A DNA stretch of 64,000 bases, taken from assembly GCA_036346225.1 (NCBI GenBank), contig JARFIW010000588.1:3291501-3355500 (forward strand), given 5' to 3'. Each line of letters opens with the position of its first letter. Within the stretch, counting starts at the first letter, position 1. The notes beneath the pieces are model-generated. The model worked only from the letters and a program-made list of their open reading frames with translations, did not search any database and had not been told where the DNA came from. Positions 45,621-57,800 of this stretch are shown piece after piece. The translations under genes were made by a program, and so were the position numbers. This DNA comes from Platerodrilus igneus. Its lineage: Eukaryota > Arthropoda > Insecta > Coleoptera > Lycidae.

Positions 45621-47029
45621 ATGGATAAAATAATTCGGGAAACAAAGGAAGCTCTAAGAAATCAAGGAATGGGAATAGGATCCCAGGAGAGCGTGATAAT
45701 CCAGGAAACCAGTTTTATTGAAGAAAGACGCACTTCACAGGAAACTAAGATGATGGAAATCCTAATGGCATTGAATAATAAAATGGACAAAAACGAGGAA
45801 GCCATGAAAACCATATCTACGAAAATGGATGAGACAGCGAAAAGCTAGGTAATGAAATTAAAATTCTTAGTGATGGACTAAAGAAAACTAACCAAACGAT
45901 TGCTGAGATGAGAGCACAAATGCAAGAGAAGATTGTCAGGGTTACTGAGGAGATAGACTGTGTATGGGATCATATTAGCATAGTTAAATCAAAGCAAGAA
46001 AAATATGAAAGCGAGTCCAATGATAAAATTACGAATTTAAATATTAAATTAGGGAACATTGAGGAAAATTGCGAAACCGAATTCAGATCAATAAAACGAG
46101 AAATAAATAATTTAAAAAGTAATTTTGGAAATTTTAACAGTAGGGAATCAATTAGGCTAATTCAACCAAATCTTTCAATTGAACAGTATACTAAATTTTA
46201 CGGGGAAGGAAAATTAAATCCGAAAATATTTATGAAAAATTTTAAAATGTTAATACAAGGTTCTACAGATGAATTATATAAATTAAATTTAGTCAAATCA
46301 ATGCTGAAAGGAAATGCTGAAATATGGTACAATTTAGTTGAGAGTGAAATCGAAACATTTCAACACTTAGAGCAGAACTTTTTACGTCAATTCTGGGGGG
46401 ACAATCAGCAAGATAAAATTCGAAATAACCTGAGCATGGGAAAATACAATTAAGAAAAAGGAATAACGCGAGAATTATATGCTATTGAGAAGTTTACTGT
46501 AGCGAAACAATTGGATCCTCCTTTACAAGATAAACAAGTTATAAAATATTTAGCAGGGCATTTTAACGCTGAAGTAAAGATATACATAACGACGCAGAAT
46601 ATAGTAGATAGGGATACATTCATTCAATATTTGCAAAGATATAATGATTTGGAATCTAATTATAAAATGGAGAATAATATTAGGGATCGACGCACGAATT
46701 TTGTAAGGACGCAGAGAAATAATAATGAGACTCGAAATAATTATCAACGGAACAATTACAATTATGATCGTGGAAGAAATTTTAATAGGGCGAACTATAG
46801 GAACTTTAATAATGATTTTAGGCAAAACAGGAACGCGGGTCAGATACCAAGACGACGAATAGAGAGAACGAATCATGAAGGAAATAATAGAGGAATAAAT
46901 AGGCAGGAAAATGATGATCGACGGACAAAAGCAAGGAACATTAATAGCACGCAAATAAGAAATACGAATCGCACATACGCATGGATAACGAGTCGGGCAG
47001 GACCTTCAACGCAAAACCAGGATTTTTGA
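45621..47029 (+). pseudogene. Gypsy G gag, errantivirus-like
   Basis: Structural Gag protein. The N-terminal part (45621-45848) starts MDKIIRETKEALRNQGMGIG. A frame change then leads to the 45908-46453 frame, which has a charged coiled-coil region, then LNPKIFMKNFKMLIQG, LNLVKSMLKGNAEIWYNLVE and FLRQFWGDNQQDKIRNNLSM (capsid). An in-frame TAA at 46451-46453 interrupts it; the same frame resumes with DPPLQDKQVIKYLAGHF. The C-terminus (46660-47029) is extremely Arg/Asn-rich and lacks a CCHC knuckle, a trait of errantivirus gags. pol overlaps in the -1 frame from about 46981. Confidence 0.85.
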
Positions 47030-47340
47030 GTACGGACGAACCAAGAAGAATTCTACGCATTAACGAATATGAACACCAGTGCGAGTTTATTAAACATGAA
47101 ATGGAAGATGAATTAGGAAGATTTGAAAGGAACTTATTACCAATAATTAATTTAAAGGTGGAAGATAAATAGTTAAAGTATTTGTAGATACTGGGGCAGA
47201 AGCACCACTTGTTGCGGAGGAATTTGTTAAACGAAAGAAATTGGTGCATAACGCGAAACCTATAACGAGGTGTAATTTGGTGGCACCAAATAATAAAAGA
47301 TTTAGTATAATAAATGAAATGGTAATTCTGAAATGTGAAA
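46981..47340 (+). pseudogene. Gypsy G protease region
   Basis: The -1 frame overlapping the gag end starts MDNESGRTFNAKPGFL and runs to NLKVEDK. After a frameshift near 47170 the aspartic protease motif KVFVDTGAEAPLVAEEFV follows (Asp codon near 47190). The DTG triplet is intact, unlike in element H. An overlap in the -1 frame fits programmed frameshifting for Gag-Pol, though no slippery site was verified. Confidence 0.75.
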
Positions 47341-48390
47341 TGTGAAAATGATTTTATGGTAGTACCTGGACTAAAGATAGATGTTATATTTGGGATGAAT
47401 ATTATAGATAAGTTGGGGTTGAAGATAAATGCGGAATGTAAAGAGATTGAGTGTAATGGTAAATATATTAAATGGTATGAAGAAGGGAATATTGAAATAG
47501 AGGATGACTGCGTGAATATTAATCAGTTTAGTGATGAAATAGATAATAAGGGTAATGAAAATGAAGAGATTAAGTGTCCAGATGATTTAAGAAATAGGGT
47601 GAAAACATTATTGAGTAAGCATTCAGAATTAATAGGGTCGAAGTCGAGAATTGTCACGGGTTATGTGCACAAGTTAGAAGTAATAAATACAGAACCGTTT
47701 AACACTAAAATATATCCTATTCCAGTAGCATATAGGGATAGAGTGAAGGAAGAAATTAAAGAAATGTTACGTGAAGGTATTATAGAAAGCTCCGGTACAT
47801 ATTTTGTGAATCCATTAGTCGTCGTGAAGAAAAGTGATGATAGCATTAGGTTATGTGTAGATGCAAGAAAGATAAATAAGCGAACGAAGCCGCAATACAA
47901 TTGTCCACCAATGATAGATAGTATATTAGGGAGAAGAGGTAATAGGAAAATTTATAGCAAATTAGATTTAAAGAGTTCATTTTGGTTGATTCCATTAGCG
48001 TGAGAATCAAGGAAGTATACGGGTTTTTCAGTAGAAAGAAAAAGATATCAATTTAGGGTGGTCCCGTTTGGTTTGTCCTCGAGTACTGCTGCATTAGTGA
48101 AGGCGATGCAGAATATTTTGGGATCGTACGAAGAATATAGTATCCACTACGTGGATGAAGTATTAATATTTAGTGATAGTGTAGAGAAACACTTTGAACA
48201 TTTAGATAGGATTTTGTTAGAGCTGAATATAGCAGGTTTAATTTTGAATTTAAAGAAGTGCGAATTTTTTCAAAGTAAGATTAAATTTTTAGGATATAGG
48301 GTAGATAGTAAGAGTACAATTAGGAAATATGAGTTAAAAGGACCCAGATTCAAGAGTAATAAGGGGGAAGTTAGAAATAAATTTGATTAA
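47335..48390 (+). pseudogene. Gypsy G reverse transcriptase, truncated
   Basis: One frame with an internal TGA at 48001-48003. Upstream: IFGMNIIDKLGLKINAECKE and LLSKHSELIGSKSRIVTGYV. RT motifs in order: YPIPVAYRDRVKEEIKEMLR, GTYFVNPLVVVKKSDDSIRL, CVDARKINKRT, KLDLKSSFWLIPLA (stop), VVPFGLSSSTAALVKAMQNI, then the active site YVDEVLIFSD and KKCEFFQSKIKFLGYRVDS. The catalytic YVDD is YVDE, so polymerase activity is lost. Sequence after RKYE (about 48340) is not recognisable as the RT connection domain, RNase H or integrase. Confidence 0.88.
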
Positions 48391-48651
48391 CACATACAAA
48401 GCGACATGAATAAATAAACAAAATGTAAAATAAATTTAGGAATAGGTTTACATAGAGTAATAGAATAGGATTTGGATATAAGAATAAGTATAGGTATGAA
48501 TAGTGTAGTAAAATAGGATATAGGTATGAGATTGGATAGATGTAAATAGAGAATTAATAAAGGAAGAGTTAAATTTTTAAAAGAAAATAAAAATATAAGA
48601 ATTCTAGACCAATGTGAGTTTAAGTTCACGTTGGGCGCAAAAAAGGGTATT
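48391..48651 (+). other. Element G 3' internal remnant
   Basis: Purine-rich, with no recognised domain. An inverted PBS-like sequence (CACGTTGGGCGC) lies at 48628-48639, just before the solo LTR. Confidence 0.5.
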
Positions 48652-48656
48652 GTTCT

Positions 48657-49085
48657 TGCTAACGCCGGCAACAAATTCCTTTTATTTTTAAATTACAGTT
48701 TATTAATCCGATAAATTATTGCCAGAATAGCATTCAATTCAGGTTATTTTTAATTTATAGATAAATTGAAACATATGCCAATTCTGACAATAACAAAATT
48801 AAGATAGATAGTAACAAACATCGGTGTGATTCGGTTCTCTAGTAAATTGTGGCATTACGGTGTGTACGTCAAAATAACCCCTTGCACCCGTCTTAGAGAG
48901 TGGGTTCGAAAACGGTGAAATTTCTAAATTGGTGATCCTTGCCTTCCTTCAATGACCATCTTAAATCTCACCCTTTAAACACCTATTTAAAGTGAGCTGC
49001 AGATCTTGGGTAAGTTTATTGTTTTACCTTTTGTTTGTTCATGTTTAAAAAATACAGTCCACTGTGTCTTAACCGAGCGTTAATA
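48657..49085 (+). repeat. Solo LTR of the BEL/Pao family
   Basis: 429 bp from TGCTAACGCCGGCAAC to GAGCGTTAATA. It is homologous along its length to the 422 bp LTRs at 11430 and 17420 (for example CCTTGCACCCGTCTTAG and GAGCTGCAGATCTTGGGTAA). The target duplication GTTCT is at 48652-48656 and 49086-49090. It lies in the 3' internal part of element G and is clearly more diverged than the other two. Confidence 0.95.
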
Positions 49086-49120
49086 GTTCTAAAATTTTAT
49101 GTTTTAATTTGGGGGAATAA

Positions 49121-50721
49121 TGCTGTAATAAGGGGTTGTTTAAGGGTGTATTTTATAGCAATGGTCGTTTAGTAACCATAAATTATGATAGGAAGCAGAA
49201 AACTGCATTTATTTGGTAGAAAATTGAGTAATTGGGATAGTATGTAAATAGTAAACATTTAACATCCTGTATATAGAGTATAAGTAATCTTAAGCGACGC
49301 AAATAAACACACCTTATAACAATAGGACGCATAGTTAGCATAGAAATAGGTAATTCATGCATTAGGTAAATAACAAATATTTAACACCCGGTATATAGAG
49401 CTTTAGTAATTTTAAGTAATGCAAACAACGATATTTTCAGTAGAAGCACGCGTATTTAGAGGAATGGTAATTAAACACGCATTCAAAAAAGACTCTAATT
49501 AGTTATGATATAATATGGAGACAAGAGATAAAACTTAACAAAATCTTGTGTAAGTGCGTACAAACAATCAACATTTTTTGATAGTAAATGTAATTAAGGA
49601 TGCGTAAATAAATAAACGTACTTGAAAATCGAAATTCAAATTGCATCAGGTATTTTAGTATAATATGGAAAAGCGACTATTTATTCAAAACACCGCATGG
49701 TCTGATAACAAAACATCTGTAGCTAACAACCATTACTCGAAAAACCAAGAATGTTACATCAGAAAATCACTTTAAGTGTAGGAAATACAAAGACCTCATT
49801 GGTTAAGTTTAGTAAGCCAAACCCACATACAAAGGGGGATCAACCCATATATTAACAACGAGCAATGATAACGGAGCTCAGTTTCAACTCAACAAGACCA
49901 AACTGCGTTACTCTAAATCTAAGAGTAACGCGTAATAATATTTTTATAGTGTAATTGTATAATGACAGACAGTGCTACGAATATGAAAATTTCTATTGCC
50001 GATTAACGGCTCTAAGTCTGACAATAATAATCCAGAGGGGGACGACAATAATTCTGAGGCTGTTTGACGAAAATAATTCGAGGCTGATGATAATTTCGAA
50101 ATTCCAAAGGGGTGCATTATTCAGTAGATAGCATTTTAAATGGGTACAGAATAATTCTAAATTGGTGGAGAATAATTTCGAATATGATGTTAATGATCCA
50201 AATAGATGGTATAATAATGCATGGAAAATTCTAATTGATGTTGGTTGATAATGGATGCGTCGATAATCTTGGTACAATTTTGAGTTGCGAGAAAGAAATA
50301 AAGAAGCACGAAGTAAACAGACCAGGTTAGATCTTATTAGTTTTAAGACATTTTTTTCTATTTGAGTTTGAATATTGAATTTGCTTAATTAATATAAACT
50401 AGTGTAACAGAGTCAGCAACGAACTTTGCATACGTTGAAAGTACGTTGAACGCTCCAGGCTTTTTTGATAAAAAGAATAGTTTTTGGTGACTTTAGATTG
50501 ATTGCAAAGCATATGAATTTTTGAGATAAATAAGACTTACAACATTGATTGATTGAAAAGTGTATTTTAAATTTTTTCTAAACCTGTACATAATTTTTCT
50601 TTTCATTATATGGAATTAATTAACTTCATTTTATGCCATTGACATCGAGTACGGCGTTATCATATCAAGTATTTATTGGACGGCACAACGACGGAGCACG
50701 ATAATTCCTGTTAATACATAG

Positions 50722-50723
<2 letters not shown>
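49121..50723 (+). repeat. 3' LTR of element G
   Basis: From TGCTGTAATAAGGGG, just after the polypurine tract, to TTAATACATAGCA, followed directly by (AT)n. It is highly similar to 43337-44890. It lacks the SINE and ~100 bp around its insertion point. Confidence 0.88.

Positions 50724-50761
<38 letters not shown>
50724..50761. repeat. (AT)n microsatellite
   Basis: Sits exactly between the end of the G LTR and the start of a family N LTR. Confidence 0.95.
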
Positions 50762-52820
50762 CTCATATTTAGACCAGGGTAGAAAATTAAATAAGCACAT
50801 CAAATAATTTTAATCACCGTGTAGAAGCTTTGGGAAAAAGTACGCTTTATTAAAACCGTGAAGCATAAATAAATTCGGTCGTTTTATTAAAATTAAGAAA
50901 TTTAAATTATTTATAAGACGCTTTATATAAAAGGAAGCAGTATTAGAAAACTTTACGGGTAATTTAATTATCCCTAGTAAAGAAGCAATTGGAAATTACG
51001 TGCAAGATTTATATTAATTAACCCTATTTTAAGTAATCGGTATTAAACAAAGTGTACACATAATAATTAACATTTAATTTGTATTCGTTAAAAATGAAAG
51101 GATAGAAGTCAATTTTAGTTGGAGTTAATTAAACCATTATTAATAATAAGCATAAAAGTCTGTGAAAATCCAAGATTATAATACTTGAAAATAAAGCTCT
51201 GAGAATTAATATTATGTTTGAACACCTGCGTAGTTTAAATGTCATGTACGGCGAAAATTTTGTAGATAACAAATGGTTTCAAAGAATCTTGGAGAAACCG
51301 TGGCTTAATATTCACGAGAAGGTGCGATACGGGGTTATTTAACCCAGATAGCCCACATGGACTGAAATAATCGATAATAAGGAATATCAATTTGCATCAC
51401 TAAGAACAGGTTAGATAGAGACAGATAATATGCACAAGACCGAGACACATATAGTAAAAGGCGTGATTTAAACAACGTCACGAGGGTCACAATTGGTTGA
51501 AAATAGGATGCAAATATCAGAGGTAGAAACAACGATTTCTGTATAAAATTTAATTAGGTATTCTCGGACATGTTTGCGTGCCGTGTGGAAATTTTCTGAG
51601 ATTTAACTGGGCGAGTACAAAATTCGTAAAACCGACGCGCGGGCTACGGAATGGGAACAGAGCATGCGAAATTCTAGAAACTGGCCGTTTTGAGGACTCG
51701 ACCGACAGACAGGCGAACTTCTATATATACCCAGGTGAATATAAACAAGCTCTCTGAGATCTTCGACTTGATTGAACGCGTTAAACAGTGCTTTTTAGTT
51801 TTCCGGTTTTAATATTAAATAATTTAAACAGTTTGCTCGAATATTATGTGATTTAAAACAGCTTGTTCTTTACGTGCTACAATGAATGTACGTTAGTGCA
51901 CTTAGAAAAGAAGATACAAGGTAATAAAGTTTAGTATCACTGTACCAATTGGTAAAATTTACTATGACAAATAAATACACAAAAGTAGGCAGTTTTGGCG
52001 TATCTTGGTGAAAGAAGTATGAATTTCTTTGTTATTTTCGGGGTATTAATACTTAAATGGTGCATAAACGTGTCTGGATCCACGAAACAAGGGTCAGATA
52101 TACACAGAGGAGTTCCGGAAAAGCCCTGAAACAACTTTAGATGAATGGTGATGGAGAAAAATTTTTAAAGCGTTGAGAATCAGAAGCCGTAAATATAACC
52201 CAGTTGGAATGGTGTGATTAACAAAAGGGACGATGTACATTGAAGCTACGAGTGCAAGTAACCTTCAGGTAAATTATACTATTTTGTTTGAACTTTGAGA
52301 TTTTGGTGTGTGTTGAATAACTTTCTAATTTGTTTATTTAAAATGGACAGTAGTGAAATTGTACTAACAATAATATTTTAATTTTAAGGTGAAATTTGCT
52401 TGTTTAAGTAGAAAGGGTATTTAGTATTGATGATCTGGATTATGATAAAAATATGGGTATGTCTTTGAGCTCAATTAGACGAACCTGGTTAATTAACGTA
52501 AAGGGGTGGTAGATGCTCCCTTTGTACTCTGCATATATTGTTATAGTAATTAGTAGGCATCCTACAAGGACTTTAATTCTGGATGCACATTAAAATGAAA
52601 ATAAATTTAATTTTGAAATTTTCCGATATTAAAATTTATGCTGAATATTAATTTTGAAATTTTAATGTATTGTGAATATTGATGTAAATAGAGTTGACGT
52701 TGATGTTTGTGGTAGGAATGTGTTTGTTTTTATGTATGAGGATGAAAGCTATCTAGAGGAGCAGCCGAGGCGATTAACAGAAGAAAATCAACAGACCAGG
52801 TAATTCAAGAGGTTTCACAG

Positions 52821-52821
<1 letters not shown>
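50762..52821 (+). repeat. Family N LTR (~2.06 kb) between (TA)n tracts
   Basis: It starts TACTCATATTTAGACCAGGG and ends GTTTCACAGCA, with (AT)n on both sides. The TATA-like CTATATATACCCAGG is near 51722. Splice-donor-like CCTTCAG/GTAAAT is near 52265 and AGACCAG/GTAATT near 52797. It is a full-length match to the truncated copy at 30102. Confidence 0.7.

Positions 52822-52860
<39 letters not shown>
52822..52860. repeat. (AT)n microsatellite
   Basis: About 39 bp, between the family N LTR end and the PBS-like tandem repeats. Confidence 0.95.
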
Positions 52861-52861
<1 letters not shown>

Positions 52862-52864
<3 letters not shown>

Positions 52865-53035
52865 ATATGATAACGCCCACGTTGGGCGCCACTAAAAGAG
52901 TACTGTGACAGCGCCTCGCGTTGGGTGTTGCTAAAACAGTGCTATGATTCGACCGAACTTTGATTCGCTGCTAAAAGAGTACTGTGATAAGGCTTCACGT
53001 GAAGTTCACTAAAAAAGTGCTGTGACAATGCCTCG
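52862..53035 (-). repeat. Four tandem ~41 bp PBS-like units
   Basis: On the minus strand the unit nearest the (AT)n has a perfect PBS (TGGCGCCCAACGTGG). The other three carry increasingly altered versions, each joined to a TATCACAGTACTCTTTTAG-type spacer. The same spacer/PBS pairing occurs at 41866-41935. Confidence 0.75.
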
Positions 53036-54667
53036 CCGGATTCTGCAAAGTTGAATTTTTTCTAGTGGTATTAGTGTCTAATATATCCCAGAATTATAGA
53101 TACTCGGCCTTTTGCATTGAATCCAAATTTTTTGTATAAATTGACTGGGCTATATATACAATAATCATTAATCTTTGAAGATCAAACTTATTATATTGCC
53201 ATATTATTCACCATTTTTATCGCTAACAGATATGATTGTAACACGATACCTATGAATCATTCTTTCTTATCGCTAAATAGATATAAAGCCGCTTTAGTAA
53301 GAACCCAATAAGCGTTCTTTCTAGAACGTTCTATATACTATTTAATTACTGTTACAGTATGCATTCCAGTCTTCTAAGCGTGACTCAGTAGTATATGTTA
53401 CTCGCCAATGACTACAGCCGTTAAAAAAACGATTTTAATTTTGATTTCGTTATAATGAGAATCTAGCATTCGTTTTTAATTGGAAACATCTTAAATGAAG
53501 TAGGTACTATTCCTTTTGCAAGACCGAAAGAGTTATTTCGATTCGCATTACAGTATGTATTACATATTTGCTCCATTCTATAATCAATTCCGCTGCCAAA
53601 AACCATGTTCTGCCTTATTTAAATAATGGTGTATTAAATGTAGGTATATAAAATAAACAGCTGCAAGAAACATTTTTATTACTGGCACACATTTACAGTT
53701 ACGCCACGATTTATTTATAAAACAATGTAGTATGCTACAAAATTAAAGTTCAAGGAAAATGTTACAACTGCGAGTACAAACACACTTGCAGTAAAAATAA
53801 TATTTGCGCTGACATTTATAAACTTCCTCTAAATAACATCACATCGTTAGCATAATTGCAATGTTTATATCGTGCGAAATTAGAACGCGAGGAAATCGAG
53901 AGAACTTAAGAAAGAACTCGACGGTTTTTATGAGGAGAAAGTTGTTGTTTTTATTAACCTGTTTATGCCCAGAACTATTTTTGTTCAAAGATGGTACTGA
54001 TTTTTTAATATCCGTGAATTTAGGTTTTACTTATCTTCAGAAGTTTAAAAAAATAGTTGCTGAGTTTTGAAGTGAGTCGTTAAGGATCTCCTACTATAAC
54101 AAATACAACCTAAACGGGCGTTTCATTAACGATGGGACAATGATTGACTGGAGATACTATGCATCAAATAATGACCATCGAGCCAAACTTTTCTTATCCG
54201 AATATTGATCGTTTAAGTACAGGATTTTGAACGTTATACATATTTCATTATTTGGTATTATTCTGAAAATTTTTGCTTGAAAATTTGAATCTTTATGTTT
54301 TGAATACAGATAAACAGAATATGATACTATTTTTGACTTTGGTCATAGAGGGCGTTACTTACAACTTCTTTTTATGGTTAATTAGCAATAACCTTTTACC
54401 CTCTAAATCTCCAAATCGATGAGTAATTTATGCCCATTGCCGCACTTAAACGACGGGTACTTATACCTGGATTTTCCTACATTTTAACCAAAATCTCCTT
54501 TTCTTGCTCAACAGAAATAGTTTTTGGACGTTATTTTCACTTTTGGGACGAAATGAACCCTTCTCACCTAAACAATTGTACAGATTTTAAAACAGTTTAT
54601 GATTCGGTTGTCTTCTTTGGGAGTGTTACTGGGCGTACCTTTGGATCGCAGCGCAGCACTTTGAGAA
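53036..54667. other. Unassigned AT-rich sequence
   Basis: No repeat partner or coding motif was recognised. The frames at 53861-54070 and 54430-54672 have no recognisable domain; the second runs into the LINE and is probably chance. Confidence 0.4.
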
Positions 54668-56625
54668 ACTAAAAGATAAAGATATCCAAGAAAGATTTGA
54701 AAAAAGTAAAATGTATTGCTGAAAGATTTCGGGAAAATTTTATATATTAAGGAAGTGGAAATAGAATGGAATAACATTAAATGCAGCCTAGACATGACGT
54801 CCAAAGATATTTTAGGATATACACTAAAAGAAAATAAAAAACCATGAATAACAAGGGATATCCTGAATTTAATAGAAGAAAGACGAAAATACAAAAATAG
54901 ATCAAATGAAACAGGAAAACAGGCATACATAGCCATAAAATGGGAAATTATTCACAAATGCAGGAAAGCTAAAGAACAATAGATGGATGACAAGAGCAAA
55001 GAGGTACAAACTAAGATCGAAATAGGAAAGACAGCTGAAGCATACAAACTAATTAGAATCAATCAAAACCGTATAGCAAAAATATAAAGGACACGCGAGG
55101 AATCGTCATTATAGAAAATGTAAAGAAAGCAGGTAGATGGCAAGAATACATAGGGAATTTATATGCAGGAGGGGAACTAACAGCATTGGAACAGGAATCA
55201 GACATTGAAAAGGAAGACTTGGGATATCCTATACTTAGAGATGAGTTTGAATTAGCATTAAAGGGTCTGAAAAATGATAAGGCGTCGGGTACAGATAAAG
55301 TGCAAGCAGAAATTCTAAAAGCCGCCGGACAAGTGGTAACAGAACGTCTATTCCAACTTGTAATCTATATGACTAAGACAGGCGAGATACCCAAAAATTT
55401 CAAATGTAACATAATAGTCACTATACCAAGAAAAAAAGGCGCGGATATATGTAAAAATTTTCGAACAATAAGTTTGACAGCATCCATGTCAAAAATATTA
55501 ACAAGAATTGTACAAAGACAAATGGAACAACGAGCTGAAGAAATACTAGGAGAAGATCAATTTGGGTTTAGGCAAAACAAGCGAACACGGGAGGCTATTT
55601 TAGCTCTGAGAGTGCTAATGGAAAAAAGAATAGAAAAGGGAAAGTGTGTATATATGGGGTTTGTAGTTCTGGAAAAAGCATTCGACAATGGAAAGTTTTT
55701 CAAGATACTCAAAAAGATTGGAATGAGTTTTAGGGATAACTTATACAAAGATCAAACAGCGGTAGTAGAATTAGAGCATAAACGTAGAGTAGTAACTATT
55801 AGAAAAAAGGTAAGACAGGAATATGCCGTATCTCCATAAATTTTATATTGTACATCGAAGAGGTAATGAATACTATCAAATGCAAGAAGACATTTGGAAT
55901 TATTATGCTCGGACAAAAGATTAATATGCTTAGATTTGCAAACGATATAACAGTATTAGCATCTAGCAAGGAAGAGTTAGAAGTGGCCCTCAGTGAAATG
56001 TAAACAGTTCTGACAGAGAGATACGGTATGAAAATTAACACAAATAAAACTAAACTACTAGTATGCAAAGGAGAGGAAAATAAATTAATAACTAAAATAC
56101 AAATAGGTAACAAGAACTTACAAGAGGTTAAGGATTTCTGTTACCTAGGAAGCTAAATAACGCAAGACGGGAAGAGCGCAAATAATATAAAACAAAGATT
56201 AGCATAAATTCGTGCTATATTTAACAAAAAAAGCAACCACTAGGTTCAAAGACAACAAACATAGAAGCCAGGAAAAGCTTGGTTAAAACATGTGTAGAGC
56301 ACAGCATGTACGGCTGTGATGTCTGGATAGTAGGAGAAGCGGACAGGAAAAGGAGAAGCCTTTGAAATATGGTGCCACAGACATATGATAAAGTTATTAT
56401 AGACAGACAAAGCCAAGAACAAAGAAGTACTAGAAATGCTAGGGGAAGAAAGAAATATGCGAAAAAACGTAAAAAATAAGAGAGATAGGATGAATGGCCA
56501 CATACTAAGGCATGAGGGAATAGTGCGAAATATATTAGAAGTAGAAATAGGCATAAAGGGAGGTAGACTTAGGTTAGACTATTGCACACAGATAGTTAAA
56601 GACGTATATAACTTGTGCTAAGGAT
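54668..56625 (+). pseudogene. RTE-like LINE, second copy, 5' truncated
   Basis: Second copy of the LINE at 10557-20300, on the opposite strand. It starts at KDKDIQ, downstream of the endonuclease, so the 5' end is missing. The best frame (55186-55839) has ASGTDKVQAEILKAAG, FRTISLTASMSKILTRIVQR and DQFGFRQNKRTREAILALRV. Motif A is FVVLEKAFDN (catalytic Asp to Val). Motif C near 55931 is RFANDITVLAS (FADD to FAND). Many stops follow, then HILRHEGIVRNILEVEIGI. Loss of both RT aspartates and many stops make it a long-dead copy. It shows that BEL/Pao interrupted the other copy between IEEAMNT and the next residues. Confidence 0.9.
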
Positions 56626-57381
56626 TTGGAATATGTATATCAAAAATAGTTACCAATAAGCCCCCTTGAAGTGTCTTGGAGGAGTGATTGAGTGTGCTGT
56701 TGACTAGGTGCGGAAGGTAGTGCAAAAGATTCATTCGGGTTTTAGAAGTAAGGGTGAGTGGTTGCAGCCGCTCATTAAACCTCATGACAAAGAAAGTCAG
56801 CAAAGATTTGTCTGCGGTAACTACGAGTGAGTGTAGCCGCAATCCACTAGCTGTAGCAGAAGAAGTATAATTGTAATCAAAGCTACTAAGAGAAAAATAA
56901 TCACAATTGTGCCGTTGCAATCAGATCACAGAACAGGAAGTTGTCCTAGCGACCTACATCAAGGTTAGTGTATAATTTTTTGACTTTGGTCATTAGTGCT
57001 TATTTTATTAATTAAATGGGTGTTGGCTCTAGCAATTACTAAATTTAATGATTAATTATCCCTATTAATAATTGACATTCCTGTTTATGCATTTGGGGTG
57101 GTATTTTGATTTAGTATGTCTAAATTAAATTATGTTTATGATTCTATTGTTTATCTATTGTGTGAATACCTACGTGATTCATAAGAGATCTAAAGTTATC
57201 AAATAGAGCGATACCTACAGACGATCCTGTGAAGAAGGAGAACTCACTTTGTTTATCAATTAGTCGTGGCATATTAGTCAATCATAGTGTGATATTATTA
57301 TGATCTAGTTGCCTGATGTTGTTTATAGACATTCACTTTCCTATCTGTCATTAGTTTTAATGTGTTTAGTATTTACTCTAA
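56626..57381. other. Unassigned spacer
   Basis: No coding or repeat was recognised. This is where the 3' part of the integrase and the LTR of the following minus-strand Gypsy would be expected; neither was found. Confidence 0.4.
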
Positions 57382-57800
57382 TTAACTGTTTATTAAAACC
57401 TTAAAAGAGGTTCTCCATTTCATTACAGGAATTCCAAAGAGATAAAAGATATTTTTGAGAGCAGCAACGATAATTGAAGAAGTCATATCTGGACAGGCGA
57501 TGGCAAAAGGATAGCGTGAGTATTTGTCAATGATTGTGAGAATATAACGGTGATTGGTACAGGATGGAAGAGGGCCTTTAAAATCCACATTTAAACGTTC
57601 GAAGGCGGAAGTAGCTTTTATGAGCCTTCCCTTAAATATATAGAATCTAGGCTTAATTTCACAACATACTGGACAAGAAGAAGTCATTTTCTTTACATCT
57701 TCCATAGAATAAGATAAATTTTTTATTCGAATCCAATGATAGATTCGAGTAATTCCAGGGTGACATAAAGTATTATGTAAATCCATAAGTCGAGCTTCGT
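57382..57800 (-). pseudogene. CsRn1-like Gypsy integrase, truncated
   Basis: MDLHNTLCHPGITRIYHWIR and MTSSCPVCCEIKPRF form the HHCC zinc domain. FERLNVDFKGPLP gives the first catalytic Asp, and TIIDKYSRYPFAIACPDMTS continues the core. Coding stops after LFGIPVMK, where a second catalytic Asp (normally IHSDRGxQF) should follow. The rest of the integrase is lost. It could still be enzymatically meaningful only in a complete sister copy. Confidence 0.88.

Larger units (their letters stand above)
43337..50723 (+). mobile_element. Gypsy element G, both LTRs, partial pol
   Basis: A Ty3/Gypsy element with family G LTRs (43337-~45417 and 49121-50723), a PBS at 45426 and a polypurine tract TTTGGGGGAATAA at 49108-49120. 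Internal coding is gag, protease and RT. RNase H and integrase are missing; after RT at about 48345 only ~300 bp of unrecognised sequence remains. gag has an internal stop, RT an internal stop and a mutated active site. The copy is non-autonomous and dead. A SINE lies in the left LTR and a solo BEL/Pao LTR near the 3' end. Confidence 0.85.

Noticed and set aside
46550..46954. 134-residue minus-strand Ile/Ser-rich frame
   Set aside because: It is antisense of the Arg/Asn-rich gag tail of element G.
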